Origin: Artemisia argyi | Lineage: Eukaryota > Streptophyta > Magnoliopsida > Asterales > Asteraceae | Length of the DNA: 64,000 bases | Direction of reading: 5' to 3' | Assembly: GCA_030686995.1 (NCBI GenBank) | Contig: CM060702.1 | Location: 69,920,440 to 69,984,439, forward strand | Shown: positions 47,885-60,480 of the stretch, one piece after another | Layout: each line of letters begins with the position of its first letter | How positions within the stretch are numbered: position 1 is the stretch's first letter | The notes under the pieces: generated by a model | Database searches by the model: none | What the model was told of the DNA's origin: nothing | What the model saw: only the letters and a program-made list of their open reading frames with translations | Translations under genes and position numbers: made by a program

Positions 47885-48860
47885 TTATTTAACGGAAATA
47901 GGGGAGGTTTTCCCTACACTTAGGATTAAGTGCGGGTGAAAGTAGCGATACACACCCTTAGGGTGGAAATATGCCACGTGAGGTGAAGGGGGTGAGTGAA
48001 TGGCTTCCTTCATCCTAAAACTACCCGGATAATATTGGTTGATGGGTGGGTCAGTTCCTCTTTTGTCTCCTAGAAATATATCTAAGGATGGAAAGGTGTG
48101 TAAAGATTGAGGTTCCGGTTCATCAACACTAGGAAATTCCCTAGAACTAGGAGTAAGGTTATCACTACAAGTATTCAAACCTATATCCTCAAGTGGTGCC
48201 TGGTCCAAGGGTTCTACCTCCATTGGAATTCCTAAAGTTTCTTCTACTTCTTCCGGGTAAGTCACGGGCGGTGTGTGTGCCTCAAATGATGGTTGAGTAT
48301 TTTGTGGGCTTATGTTATTGACCTCATCATTCCATGTGTCAAGATCACCTATATCCTCATCATGTGTTTTGGTAGAACTATCCTAAGCATTCTCCTAAGT
48401 AGCTCACGTGCTTCTCTAGGCATCTCAACTTCTATGTCCGAATCATAAGGATCATCCTCAATAATCTTATATTCAATTTGCCTAAAGGATTCATCATGTG
48501 TTCCTTGAGATTCAAAGTCATTGGTCATAAAACCTAGGTCTTTTTGATCAATGTGATCATGCTCGGCTAAATCCTCCACAATTGTTTTCTTAGGTAGTGA
48601 TAAAAGCAAACCTATTGCTTCATCCAACTTATGGTTTATTGCTATAGCTCTATCCACAATTCCTTGGCAAACTAGGTCACTTTTCCTATTGGCCTCACTA
48701 AAACTAGATCTTAAACATGGAGGTTGTTCATAAGAATCTATCCTAGGTGAAGGCTCATATGATTCATAGGTGTCTCTAAATGAGGTATTTTGAAATCTTT
48801 GGTGTTCTAGCCACTAAACCTTATCTTGCAATCTTAGAAGTCTAAGTGTAAAGTCCATTT
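47885..48860 (-). pseudogene. LARD-A copy 2 ORF, P/E/D-rich Asteraceae repeat protein
   Basis: The frame begins at ATG 48858-48860 (MDFTLRLLRLQDK), has a TAG about 15 codons in, then stays open through LDEAIGLLLSLPKKTIVEDL to about 48370. There a shift moves it to the frame ending at 47885. The C-terminal part (DKRGTDPPIN, GSFRMKEAIHSPPSPHVAYF) resembles hypothetical proteins widespread in Tanacetum. No catalytic motif is visible. The strongly acidic middle (DDPYDSDIEVEMPREARE) suggests a disordered or structural protein. It shares no visible similarity with the ORF of copy 1 although it occupies the same place, about 160 bases from the primer site. Confidence 0.6.
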
Positions 48861-48996
48861 GAAGCAAATTTCAAACAAAATCACAAAGAAAAGATAGACT
48901 ACGAGAAAGCTACAAAATAAAAAGAAAAAATCTCACTTGATAGGAATCTAATGAGTAGACCTAATAAAAATCAAATTCAACCTAAACAATAACTAT

Positions 48997-49014
48997 TCCC
49001 CGGGCTACGGCGCC
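48997..49014 (-). promoter_or_regulatory. Primer-binding site of tRNA-Asp type, LARD-A copy 2
   Basis: The minus strand reads TGGCGCCGTAGCCCGGGG, one base closer to the tRNA-Asp complement than copy 1. Confidence 0.75.
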
Positions 49015-49021
49015 AAAAACT

Positions 49022-50522
49022 TGATGCGTAGGGATTGCACCAGGCTTTACCTCTCGAGGGATCTTGAGAAGCTTACAACCCCCACCAGGCAGTGTACCTG
49101 ATCGTTGTAGTATAGTATAGTGACAAGTACCGGGGGATTGATCGTTCAACTCAGGAATAGTGTCGTTAGGATTGAAATTAATCTAACTAGGTCTAAAGGT
49201 GAAGGATAATTCTTTTTGTATTTTTATATTTTATGAAAAGCAAGTAAAAATCTCGAGTATTAGAAGGAGGGGCGGAATTAGTTGCTAATCAACTAACCCA
49301 AAAGCTATTAATTAAACTAATGTGCAAGAAAACTAAACTAAGGTTCTACAAGATAAGTGAAGCATGTCTACCCATGATATGTTACTCCTTGCTAGCTATC
49401 CAATTCTACATATTGAATTGTCACACCTTGCTTTAATTGACAGGTTGTATTCCTTAATACCATTCATGGGGTGGCGTACTTACTTCCCCAATCCTATAAG
49501 CTCCTACTTCACTCCTATGTCGAGCCGGCTAAGAAGCTCCTAACATGGGATCACTAGAATTCGCTCAAGCATTAAATACAACCATAAAAACCTAGTACAC
49601 ATCGGTTCATGTTTCTTAAGATGTTCAAGCATGTTACCATATGGAAGTCTGCCAGTTTTCTTAAGCCTAATATCGAATACAATCAATCAAACAAGAGACA
49701 ATAGGAATCAAGAATTATAAGCTAAACCAATTAGATCTATCAAAGTGTCACGCCCTAATTGATGAAGATAGACACAAACATCAACAAGGAATCAATAATA
49801 TCTAATCAATTATATACAAGTTTCACATAAACATAAGTAGACACAAGGTAAATTAACAAAACATAATCAAAGAAGGACAATCAACAATAATAATGAAAGA
49901 CATAGTTGAGATAGAATCATCAAACCAAAACATGATGTTTATGGAGTGATTGAAACTCTCTAAGTTGCTGGAAAAACACCTACCTAAACCCAGGAATTGA
50001 CCTTAGGGTTTAGGGCTTACAAAAAGTGAAGTTATGATGTTATATTTATAGGCTAATTTTCTGTCGGCCCATCTTGACGGCGTCACGAACATTTTTTCAC
50101 CAAATTGTAGATCTCTTCGTCCTCTTCGCGTGGGCTTTTGAATCACCTAAATCCGAGTTCGTATGCAAAAGTTATGACGAAAACAATATCAGCTACTCAT
50201 TGCGCAAGTTTTGACATGTTAACACGTGACCGCCTTGGGTGACGCCGTCACGTTTCTTCTGGATCGTCACCACTTTTACTCTTGACGCCGTCAGGATTTC
50301 CTCTTGACGCCGTCATACACTGTTCTCAGCATGGAAAATTAAGTCTTTAGCGTTTTCTTCACTTTTATGCTCCAAAAAACGTCTGAATTGCTTCCTTTTC
50401 CAGATTTCACTCCCAAAGTACCTAAAATCACAAAAGGAACGATTTAGGGTAATATTTCATCAAATAAATTCAATTCCGGGCTTAAATAACCCCCTAAAAG
50501 TGGTTTATTTTTCGCCTCATCA
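49022..50522 (-). repeat. LARD-A copy 2, right (5') LTR
   Basis: 1501 bases, very similar to 43864-45387. About 24 bases around the dyad at 50080 are missing relative to the left LTR. The tRNA-Asp-like segment is at 49102-49148. Confidence 0.9.
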
Positions 50523-51066
50523 CTCACACGCAAGAAGCAAAAACAATGGGGTTTTCATGTTGAGTTACAAGGGAATCCAAGGAGAAGAAATGTTGTCCAA
50601 AGGTGTTGTCATGTTTGTGTTTCATGGTTACTATGAACTGTGGTGGTCGAGTAGTAATTAAAGGACAAGGGGAAAAAATGAGCGTGACATGTATATACTT
50701 GTTTTCGAGCTGAGCTGGTTGAGTTATTTTGCAACACAAAAAAAAAAAAAAAAAAAAAAAGAAACAGCCATATGGGCTTGGTGATACATTCGGCCCATAT
50801 AGAAAAGCAAGAAAGAAAACTTTAAATGATTCTTGGGCTTGTGGATTGTGTTCGGCCCAAATAAAACAAAGAAAGAAAACGTGTTGGGCTTAGGGTGATG
50901 CTCGGCCCAAAACAATAACAAGGTGTCGGTGACTAGTGCTCTCGTAACTTTATTTTCGGTATCGGTGTCGGTGTCGGTTCGTGCAAAACTTGAAAATATA
51001 AACGGTGTTGATCATACGTATACATACTTATATATATACATAGTATAATAGTAATTTTCGTAATAG

Positions 51067-51164
<98 letters not shown>

Positions 51165-51322
51165 TCATTAGAAAGTGTCGGGTCGCAAGTGGGAGTTCCG
51201 GTGTTAACCTCATTGGGTAACATCCAAGAGTGACTACAGGCAATACCAGGTGACAAAATATACGGTGACCAAAGTGTTCAGGTGTCAAGCAAACGGTGTC
51301 TCATATAAATTTTTTAAATTAG
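51067..51322. repeat. 256-base additional segment in the Gypsy right LTR
   Basis: The left LTR reads GTAATAGCCCGCAAAA without interruption, while here a (TA)n of about 45 units (51069-51159) and about 160 bases of unique sequence separate GTAATAG from CCCGCAAAA. TAG stands at both junctions. It is either a small insertion or a segment deleted from the left LTR. Confidence 0.7.
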
Positions 51323-51405
51323 CCCGCAAAAATGGCTTTGATTAAAATAGTTTCGATAATTAGCATTAATAAATAACCTGGGATTTTACGGAGTATTACA
51401 GCAGC

Positions 51406-52247
51406 AGACTCCTTAGCAACCTTCTCGACTTTGGCAATGACCTCTTCAATCCACCATGTAAAATGATTGTTCATCGTACTTTTCATCCAATACTCCATGT
51501 ATGGTTGTATATTCAAGAAGGAAAATTAAGAAAGCCGTCAAAAATTTTGGCAATGAAAAATGTAAATTGCAAGAAAGAAGAAATGCAATGTGGTGTTGCC
51601 TTTTGAATGACTATTGCACCAAGTATTTTAAAGCCATTTAAAGTAACACGATAACCAACTTTTTAGTCAATATATGCAAATTTGTAACTATTCATAACAT
51701 AGTTAACATTCTTTTCAACATTTATAATGCAAGGAAAGTGCATACCTTGATTTTTTAAAGGAAAATTTATAATGGTGGTCGCGGTGGTAGTCGTGGTGGT
51801 GGTGAAGAGGTCGAAGAAGATATGTGTTTGGATTAATGTGTGAAAGCGTGCATGTTTGTGTGTGTGTGTGTTTAATGTGTATTATAGGGTGTTTGGACAT
51901 GAAATGACGAAAAGACGAAAAAACCCTTGCAACTAACGAGGTTTTTAACGAGTGTTAGGGTTTGGACCTTGAGGGAGTGAAAAAACGTGACCTCGGGGAC
52001 TACGTGAGTGTAACCCTAGATCTAAGGATTGTATTCACAATCCTCCCAGACCTTGAGGACCAGCAATGTAATTTACTATTTTTTTAACGGCAAATTTAAC
52101 ACATTTGTAATCATGATTTTCATTAAAGGTTTATTGAAGCCATTGCAATGAATCTGCTCGTAGTCAATATTCTTTTCTTTCGCTAATGTATACAAAGAAA
52201 TTAGAGTTAAATTGAAAAACTTACATTGTTTTATATGGCTTACAATC
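51406..52247. other. Spacer right of the Gypsy element, nothing recognised
   Basis: A 39-codon minus-strand frame from 51516 runs into the Gypsy insertion (WMKSTMNNHFTWWIEEVIAK) but would end within two codons on the other side, so it is not supported as a gene. A GGTGGTCGCGGTGG-type simple tract lies at 51773-51806. Confidence 0.45.
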
Positions 52248-52255
52248 GAAGGCGG

Positions 52256-52465
52256 GTAGGGACGGACCCAGAATTTTTAAGAGGGTGTTGCACAAAAGAA
52301 ATGTTGAGCTAACTAAAGTTACATCGTAAGAAACGAAAGTAGCAAAAAGAAAAATTGGGGGTTGGACATACCACAAAAACAGCAGTTTTGAAATCTTTTT
52401 GCACTTCGTGACCTAAAATCGGGTTTAGCCCGTGCCACACCCGGCATACATGTGGGTCCGTCAAT
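52256..52465. mobile_element. hAT-like MITE, about 210 bases
   Basis: GAAGGCGG is repeated at 52248-52255 and 52466-52473, an 8-base target duplication. The ends share GACGGACCCA in inverted orientation (left TAGGGACGGACCCAG, right in reverse complement ATTGACGGACCCAC). Boundaries could shift by one base. No transposase. Confidence 0.65.
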
Positions 52466-52473
52466 GAAGGCGG

Positions 52474-53516
52474 TTCGAGATATATGAAAGCGGTGGCACA
52501 AAATGTATGTCTATCGAGGAACTAGAATGTAAGTTAGATGAGTTATCAAAGTTTTACTAGCTAGTATTAGAGAACGATTCATCATAAATAAACAACTAAA
52601 AAGTTATCGTTAATATACTAGAGTTTTGAATTTAGCTAAAACATGCACTATAACTATTGTTCAAGGACCATTTGTCTAATTTACTTAAGATTTTATTCTT
52701 TGATTGGAGGGTTAACCTAAAATAATATGGGTAGCTATACTTAGACGATCAGAAAACAGCCACATATTTCATGCTACATTAATTGAAATATACTTATAAA
52801 AAAAATAAAGTCTGTACCATACCAACAGTATCATGAAAATACTCGTTACATGATATCACATCAAAGATTTTATTAGTAACACATCCGATTTTAAGAAGCT
52901 CATACTTAACAGTTAGTTATGAGACATTCGGTTTGTTTAGCGTGGAGCATTTAGGAATGGTGGGCGGTGAGCGTTAAACATTGTGATTTTAATGCTCGTT
53001 TGCCAAGCATTAAGTAGTTTTATCTATTTTTTCAAAATATTTATTTTTCAACTCTCCATAAAGTATCATTTAGGAGTATTGAGCATTGAGCATTTAAGAA
53101 CTGTTTTACAAATTATAATTACATCTATAACTACGTTACTAGATGTTTTTATTGAAAAAAACTGCTACTGCTCAGAGCTAATACTCATTGCTACTACTAT
53201 TTTTGTCAAACACATCAAGATTACTATTTAAATATGTTAATACAAATATCGCCTAAAAACGTTATTTATATTTGACGATATTTGTTAAATTTTGTTAACG
53301 ACAAATTATAAACTTTATTTTTAGCAAAACGTAAATATGGATAGAGTCTTTTACTAATGTCACAAGTCTTTTATTATTACAACCTAAATATCACTTTTAC
53401 ATATATATTTTACCAAACATACATTTTCATATTATAAGTTAATTTTAAAATTAGAAATGTACTATAACATCATGACATGCATCATCTTTGAAGATCTTTG
53501 AAAGATTTTGAGATCT
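52474..53516. other. AT-rich spacer, nothing recognised
   Basis: No motif-bearing frame. GAGCATTTAGGAATGG and GAGCATTTAAGAACTG repeat loosely near 52945 and 53089 and could be the ends of a decayed small element. Confidence 0.4.
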
Positions 53517-54346
53517 GTTGTTGATATGGAGATCTTTGAAAGATATAGATAACATTTTGTTTGGATCTTCACTCTTAAAATCCTTGGAAAGATATAAGAA
53601 TATTTTGGTTAGATTTGATAAAAGATTTTGGAGATTTTACATAAACTGACGGAACCAATGGGTTATAAGGACGGAACACATGTTTTGGTTCCGTCCCATC
53701 TGTGTCTTGCTCAGGCAGTTTTGCCTATAAATAGTAAGCCACACATTGATGTTTTCTTATCACTTACAATCATACATTAGCATACATACTCTCATTTCTT
53801 ATCTAACTCATTTACATCTCATTTAGTGAGCTTCTTTTGTAACAAGAAGATCACAACTTCATTTGAAAGACTTGCAAGCTTCAACACTGAGTTGCAAGAC
53901 TTATTAGTTGATCATCGTGTGAATTCTAGTTTTTCATACAACCATTGATCGTAATTTATTCAGTAGTGATCGGTTAGTATTTTAGTCTTTAAAAAACATA
54001 GAGTGACGGAAGTGGTTGTACCCTTGTAAAAAAAACTCGACATCTAGCTTTGTGTCGATAATTTTGTGTAAGCGACGTGTAAGGTTTTCTCCGCCGGATA
54101 AAGGAGCTTGTTGACTAGTGAAGGATACTCTCGAGTTGGATACTCAGGGAGTGGAGTAGGGCAAGAAAAAAGAGTCCTTGTAGACCGAACCACTATAAAC
54201 ATCCGTGTTGTGGTTTGATCGTTTTTTTCTTTACTTGCACTTTACTTATTGTTTTATTATTTGCAATCGTTGATCTCACGTATAGTTATCAAAGCAAATT
54301 AATTTTAAAAACGGTAAAACTATTCAACCCCTTATATTTTTCCACA
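53517..54346 (+). repeat. Sirevirus 5' LTR (left edge approximate)
   Basis: It ends TTTTTCCACA at 54346, directly before the primer site. A TATA box CTATAAATAG is at 53725-53734. The left edge is placed at a TG around 53517 only because no second LTR is available for alignment; it could lie up to about 100 bases further left. Confidence 0.6.
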
Positions 54347-54347
54347 A

Positions 54348-54361
54348 TTGGCATCAAGAGC
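54348..54361 (+). promoter_or_regulatory. Sirevirus primer-binding site, tRNA-Met type
   Basis: TTGGCATCAAGAGC, close to the initiator tRNA-Met site TTGGTATCAGAGC with one substitution and one additional base. Confidence 0.75.
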
Positions 54362-54414
54362 TACGTTACTCAAGCTTTTTAAAATATATTGTATTTTAAA
54401 ACTTGGAACGATCC

Positions 54415-56350
54415 ATGGATTTTGAAAACTTCACAGAAGGGCAATCTATGTAAAGACAACCACTATTTGAACCAAATGGTTTTTTATATTGGAAAAACCG
54501 CTTTGAAACTTATGTAAAATAAAAAGACATAGATATTTGGTATATAATTATAGAAGGTGATCACAAAGCTTCATTTGAAGATATTGGAAGTGGTCGGGAT
54601 GAGGATAGTACACTTACAAAACATAGTGAAGATCAAAAGAAATTAATTACTAAAAATAATGAAGCTAAAATGATGCTTTATAATGTTTTACCAAGAAAAT
54701 AATATGAAAAAGTTTTTATGTATAAAATCACTAAAGAAATTTGGCAATCTTTGATAATCACTCATCAAGGAACTTCACAAGTCAAGGATAACAAAATTGA
54801 TCTTCTTGTTCAACAATATGAACAATTTTTTATCCCCAAAGATGAAATCATTGATAGTGCATCTGCTAGATTTAACACCATTATTATTTCTCGTAAAGCA
54901 CTTGATGAATCTTTTTGAAGTAAGAGCTTTGTCAGGAAATTCCTTAGAGCACTCTATCCGAAGTGGAGAGCAAAAGTGACGGCAATTGAAGAACCTAAAG
55001 ATCTTTCGAGCATGTTTCTTGACGAGCTAATTGGAAACCTCAAAGTTCATGAAATGGTAATGGAAAAAAATTCGGAGATAGTTAAAGGCAAGAAAGAAAA
55101 AGTCAAATCTATTGCCTTGAAAGCTAGAGTAGAATCAAGTGATGATGAGGAATCTAGTTCGGGTAGTGATGATGAAGAATATGCCATGGCCGTAAGAGAC
55201 TTCAAAAAGTTCTTTCGGAGACGAGGAAAATTTGAAGGAAACCTAGAAATGGCAAGAAACCTTTCCGAAAAGATCGTGATGATAAGAAAGGAAAGGGTGA
55301 AAGAAGATGTTTTAGATGCGGAGACACAAGCCATCTCATAGGAGAATGTTCAAAACCACCCAAATACAAAACTCAAAGAGCTTTTGTAAGTGGTGCGTGG
55401 AGTGAAAGTGAAGATGATGACAAGGAGCCAAAGAATGACGAAATTGCTCTCATGGCTCAAGACTCAAATGAGGTACATTTCGATTCATCTTATTCTTCTA
55501 TTGATGATGACACTTTATAACAAGAATATAACAAGCTATGTGAACTAAGTTTATAAATCATTAACAAAAACAAATTTTTGAAACCTAAAAAGGAATGTTT
55601 GGAAAATAAAGTTTATGAATTAAAAGAAAAAGCTAATCATTTATAAAAGAGTAAAACTATTGACACGGTGTGTAAATCATGTCAAGAGTTTAAACTTGAA
55701 ATTGAAAAGCTTAAAATCACACATGATGATCTTATCAAACAAAACTCAAGATTTACAAGGTTCGATAAAAGTATTTCTTGTGCGAATGAAATAATGAAAA
55801 TTCAAAAGAGGCCACGTGATAAAACTGGAGTAGGATTTATGAAATCAGGAACCTTAAGTAGTCCAACGAAAGAAGACGAAAAAGTACAAGAAACTGTTCC
55901 AACTGTCTCAGTGATCCACGGATCATACGGAACCAAAATCAGGGTTCTGTCCGTTGATCCAAAGGGACCTGTGGGTACTGTAGTAGAACATAAAACTTCT
56001 ACATAGGTTCGTAATGAATTTGTTAAAGTCACAAAGAAATCTAATACTAGTTTAACTAAACAAAACTAAAACCAGCCACTAAAGTAGGAGTAGGACTTGC
56101 TAAAAATGAGTTTAGAGCTAAAACCACTCAACAAAGGCCTAAAACACCTATTCCCAAACGCCCCTTTCCAAAGAGTAACTACAACATGCAACCTAACAAT
56201 TAAAAATGGTTGGAACCAAAACTTACCTAGACATTATCAAGTTCCTAACTACATACCCTGGAACTCATATCCACCATTTCCATACATGAATCAAGTCAAT
56301 GGAATGTTTAACCAAAATGGACCCATGAGATATTGGGGACCAAATGTTTG
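54415..56350 (+). pseudogene. Sirevirus gag with CCHC zinc knuckle
   Basis: It begins at ATG 54415 (MDFENFTEGQSM). Stops occur at 54451, about 54514, 54700 and 54916, all in one frame. A one-base shift near 55240 moves the frame so that the zinc knuckle [15 protein letters not shown] (55305-55350) is read in another frame from the upstream capsid part. Conserved capsid text includes LYWKNRFETYVK, KITKEIWQSLI and [11 protein letters not shown]. Downstream, a long lysine/glutamate-rich helical stretch (CQEFKLEIEKLKITHDDL) fits the extended C-terminus of Sirevirus gag. Confidence 0.8.
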
Positions 56351-56374
56351 AATTTTTACATAAAATAGGTATGC

Positions 56375-59300
56375 TTGAAAGTTGGCTTGGAACCGGACGA
56401 ATGGATTAAAGATAGTGGTTGCTCAAGATATATGACGGGTAACAAAATCCTCTTCTCAACATATCTAGAATATGACGGCGGTAACGTTACTTTTGGTAGC
56501 AAGCTTAAAAGCAAAATCATCGGAAAATGTACAATCTCTCATGACTCTCTCTCTCTATTCATGATGTTGCTCATGTTGACAACTTAGGATTTAATCTTCT
56601 TAGTATAAGTCAACTATGCCGTAAAAAGTATAACGTCCTATTTAGTGAAAACGAACGTAAAATACTAAAAGACGGAATAACTATAGCTAAAGGTGTTTTA
56701 AAGAACAATGTATACGTCATGAAGATTGATAAAACATCTAGAGATAAACTTTGCCTCACCTCCTTAGATGATTTCTCAACTCTTTGGCATAGATGTTTAG
56801 GTCATGCTAATATGAGACTTATTCAATCTCTATCCTCTAATGAATTAGTTAGAAACTTACCTAAGTTGAAACATGACCAACACTTTTGTGATGGTTGCAA
56901 AATTGGTAAACAAGTTCATAGTAGCCATAAGGCTAAAAATATGGTGTCTACATCTAGGTGTCTAGAACTTTTGCATATGGATTTGTTCGGTACATCCGCT
57001 ATACAAAGTTATGGAAGTAACTTCTACACTTTGGTTATAGTAGATGATTATTCAAGATGTACTTGGACAAAATTTTTGAAAAGTAAAAACAAAGCTTTTG
57101 AAAAATTTGAAATTCTTAGTAAGAAAATTCAAAACCAATTAGGAAATTGCATTATGCCAATTAGAACGGATCATGGTCGTGAATTTGACAATGAAATACA
57201 ATTTGGAATTTTTTGTGATAAAATGGTTTAACACATAAAATTTCGGCACCTTGTACTCTTCAATCTAACGGTGTAGTAGAACATAAAAATCGGACACTTC
57301 AAGAGATGAGTAGAACAATGCTTAATGAACAAACATTCCACAAAAGTTTTAGTGTAACGCCGTTGACATATCAAATTATATTCTAAACCGGGTCTTAATT
57401 CGACCATTTTTTAACAAAACTCCTTATGAATTATATAGAGGTAAAAAGCCTACATTAGGATATTTTAGAGTATTTGGAAGTAAATATTTTATACTAAACA
57501 CCAAGGATTATCTCACCAAATTTGATCCGAAGTCTTATGAAGGTGTATTCCTTAGATACTCGCAAAATAGCAAAGCTTACATTGTTTTAAACATAGAAAC
57601 TTTAAGAGTCGAGGAATCGTTGAATGTAACATTCGACGAAAGTCCCCCTCCCTCTAAGACATCACCTTTGGTAGATGATGACTTAGTTGAAAGTCAAATT
57701 ATTGAAAATCAAAACAACTTAGATAATGACAAGGAAGATGAACTATTAAATAAGGAAATTGTCAATGTCAAAGAATCTAAAAGTCATCAATTAGATAGTG
57801 TCATAGGAAAAATAAATAAAATAACCTTGAGATCAAAAGTTCAAAATCAAGGTAGCTTCTTTTGTTTTGTGTCAACCATTGAACCCAAAAATATAAACGA
57901 GGCAATAAAAGATGAATCATGGGTCATAGCTATGCAAGAAGAGTTAAATAAATTTTTAAAAAATGATGTTTGAACATTAGTTCCTCATCCAAAAAGTCAA
58001 ACAATAACTAAAACAAATTGGGTCTTTCGAAATAAAATGGATGAAAATGGTATAGTGTCTAGAAACAAAGCTAGGCTAGTAGCACAAGGTTATAATCAAC
58101 AAGAAGGCATTAACTACGATGAAACTTTTGCTCCGGTTGCTAGGCTCGAGTCTATTAGAATTTTACTTGCACATGCATGTGCACATGATTTCGAACTTTT
58201 TCAAATGGATGTCAAAAGTGCATTTTTAAAAGGCTTTATTAATGAAGAAGTATATGTTGCTCAACCTCCGGGCTTCATCAATTGTGAAAAAACTAATCAT
58301 GTTTACAAACTTAAACAAGCTTTATACGGACTTAAAAAGCTCCAAAAGTAGGGTATGATCGACTAAAAACATTCCTAGTTGACCATAAGTACACAATGGG
58401 TTTAGTTGACAACACTCTCTTCACTAAGAAAAGGGATTCACATATTACCATAGTCCAAATATATGTTGATGACACCATATTCGGATCAACTTGTCAAGAG
58501 TTATGTGATGATTTCTCAAAAATCATGCATGACGAGTCTGAGATGAGTATGATGGGAGAACTCAGCTTTTTCTTAGGACTTCAAATAAAACAATTAGAAG
58601 ATGGGATATTCTTTAACCAATCTAAGTACATAAAAGATATACTTAAGAAATTTGGTCTTGAAGACTCCAAACCTTTAAAAACGCATATGTCTTCGGAAAC
58701 TAAACTCATTAAGGATGAAGAAGGTGAATCCGTAGATAACACTAAATATAGAGGAATGATTGATAGTCTACTCTATCTCACGGCTAGTAGACCCGACATT
58801 ATATTTAGTGTTTGTTCATGTGCTCGCTTTTAAGAGGATCCAAAAATATCTCATCTTGAAGCCGTTAAACGAATATTTAGATATATAAAAAGCACTACAC
58901 ATCTAGGTTTATGGTTACCTAACGGAACGAGAGTTGGAACCATAGTGTATGCTGACTCGGACCATGTCGGTGACTATGTTAATAGAAAAAGCATAAGTGG
59001 TATTTGTACTTTTGTTGGACATTGTCTCACCTTATGGATCTCTAAGAAACAAACGGTTCTCGCTATTTCTACAACTGAATCCGAATACGTATCCGCCGAA
59101 AAAGCATGTCAACAAGCTCTTTGGATGAAGCAAGCTCTTGTTGACTACGGAATTCAACTCAAAGACATATCCATTCTTTGCGACAACAAAGGAGCTATCG
59201 ACCTCAGTAAAAATCCAGTTCAACATGCTCGAACTAAACATATTGAAATCTGTCATCACTTCCTTCGTGACAATGTTCAAAAAGGAAACATCTCTGTCTA

Positions 59301-59400
59301 GAAATTATCCTCAGAAGACAACATTGTCGACATTCTTACTAAACCTCTTAAACGAGAACCATTTAACCTTCTTAGACTAGGACTAAGATTAATGGAAAAC
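56375..59400 (+). pseudogene. Sirevirus pol: protease, integrase, RT, RNase H
   Basis: The protease active site is WIKDSGCSRYMTG (about 56400). Integrase has the HHCC finger (LWHRCLGHANMRLIQ ... CDGCKIGKQ), LLHMDLFGTSA, PIRTDHGREFDN and SNGVVEHKNRTLQEM. Reverse transcriptase has KARLVAQGYNQQEGINYDE, FQMDVKSAFLKGFINEEVY and the catalytic IYVDDTIFGST. RNase H has YADSDHVGDYVNRKS and STTESEYVSAEKACQQALW. Catalytic motifs are preserved, but the frame changes near 56570 and 57230 and between 57300 and 57620, and again after 58350. Stops at 57973, 58351, 58833 and 59299 add to the decay. It is not translatable as one protein. Confidence 0.85.
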
Positions 59401-60180
59401 AATAAGCTTAAACCTTGTTCGCACCAAACAACAATTAAGTTGTTCTGCACTGGCGGAACCAAACAACAAAGTGGATGAAGCCCTCAATTTGGTTCCACCC
59501 CATCCGTGGTTCACCAGGAACATTTTTTTAAACATATTAAACAAACATCACCTTTATCACAACCATAACTTTCAAACAGTTACAACTCACTCCAAAACAT
59601 ATTTACACACAAAATTTAGGGTTCTTCTTCAACCAATTCGTGCTCCAATCAACATTGTAAGTCTTCTAACAACATTTACACTCCTGATATGTGTCTAGGA
59701 ATTGTATTTATGCACAAAACTAAAACTTGGGGTTTATTCATTATCTTGAGAAAACATATAGAGCATTTGTTGAAAATAAAACTAATCATGTTTTCCCTTA
59801 GTTAGGAATTGTATCTTGTAGAATATTTTTATAATTTACCAAATACCCCATGTCAAATTTTTGTAAAAATACTTCTCACAATTAGGAAAAATATTTTTTC
59901 ACATTGTTGATACAAATAAAAACGTTATGTTTAAAACCACTTGCATAATGTCTCTTGAATGCTAAAGGAAATACATAACTAATATGTATTTTTGGGTACA
60001 TTCAAACAAAGCTACATTGAGTTAGGAGCGTTTGGGTTATCTCTTGTTTTGTAACAAAATTCAATTCACAAAACTTTTTATGTATTAAAATGAGTTGAGA
60101 TAGCCACACCTCTACATTGTCATCATATAGGCACACACTAGAACATCCATATTAAAATCATCGTTAACTTAGACTAATAT
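59401..60180 (+). other. Sirevirus spacer between pol and the envelope-like ORF
   Basis: AT-rich and without a motif-bearing frame. GGCGGAACCAAACAACAAAG and GGTTCCACCCCATCCGTGG near 59453-59510 echo the GACGGAACCAATGG and GGTTCCGTCCCATCTGTG text of the 5' LTR (53650-53705). Confidence 0.5.
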
Positions 60181-60208
60181 GTGAAATTTTTGTTTCTAGG
60201 AACCAACA

Positions 60209-60480
60209 TGCCTGCCGCAACATTCTATGATCACAAAGACACCCGTAACTACCTTCCTAAACACCATAAGACTAAAGCCCTAACTTCTGCTCAAGTCAAA
60301 ATCTTTAATGGTCTAGAAAAACGCTATATTCACGAGGGTAGAACCATTGACCCATCTTTCCTAGAAGGAACAAACATTCGTCAACAACTAGCCACCATTG
60401 ACTTCGATTGTCTCTTAGACATAGATGAGCCTATTTGTCCTAGAATTCTATGCATCCATAACTCTCTACACCAATAATGA
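60209..60480 (+). pseudogene. N-terminal piece of a Sirevirus envelope-like ORF
   Basis: From MPAATFYDHKDTRNYLPK it reads through GLEKRYIHEGRTIDPSFLEG to TIDFDCLLDIDEPICPR, text I associate with the additional ORF after pol in Asteraceae Sireviruses. A one-base shift after ICPR splits it: the expected continuation (EFYASITLYTNNE) lies in the next frame. The element stops here, where unrelated sequence starts. No membrane segment is left, so any envelope role cannot be judged. Confidence 0.6.

Larger units (their letters stand above)
43864..50522 (-). mobile_element. LARD-A copy 2, complete, in the Gypsy right LTR
   Basis: LTRs at 43864-45387 and 49022-50522 are flanked by the exact duplication CTCAC (43859-43863 and 50523-50527). 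The uninterrupted site is seen in the left Gypsy LTR near 33954. The primer site is next to the right LTR, so it reads on the minus strand. Interior 45388-47830 matches copy 1, but the coding part (47885-48865) is unrelated to the copy 1 ORF. Confidence 0.92.
53517..60480 (+). mobile_element. SIRE-like Copia (Sirevirus), 3'-truncated and decayed
   Basis: 5' LTR, primer site, gag, pol in Copia order and the start of an envelope-like ORF are all on the plus strand. No 3' LTR is found; similarity stops at about 60480. Gag motif [19 protein letters not shown] is typical of Sireviruses. Many stops and frameshifts indicate an older insertion than the Copia at 8598. Confidence 0.85.

Noticed and set aside
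51411..51516. Host ORF interrupted by the Gypsy element
   Set aside because: After removal of the element and one GCAGC the frame ends within two codons, so there is no evidence of a longer gene.
52945..53110. Loose GAGCATTTA repeats as MITE ends
   Set aside because: No target duplication and no convincing inverted pairing could be seen.
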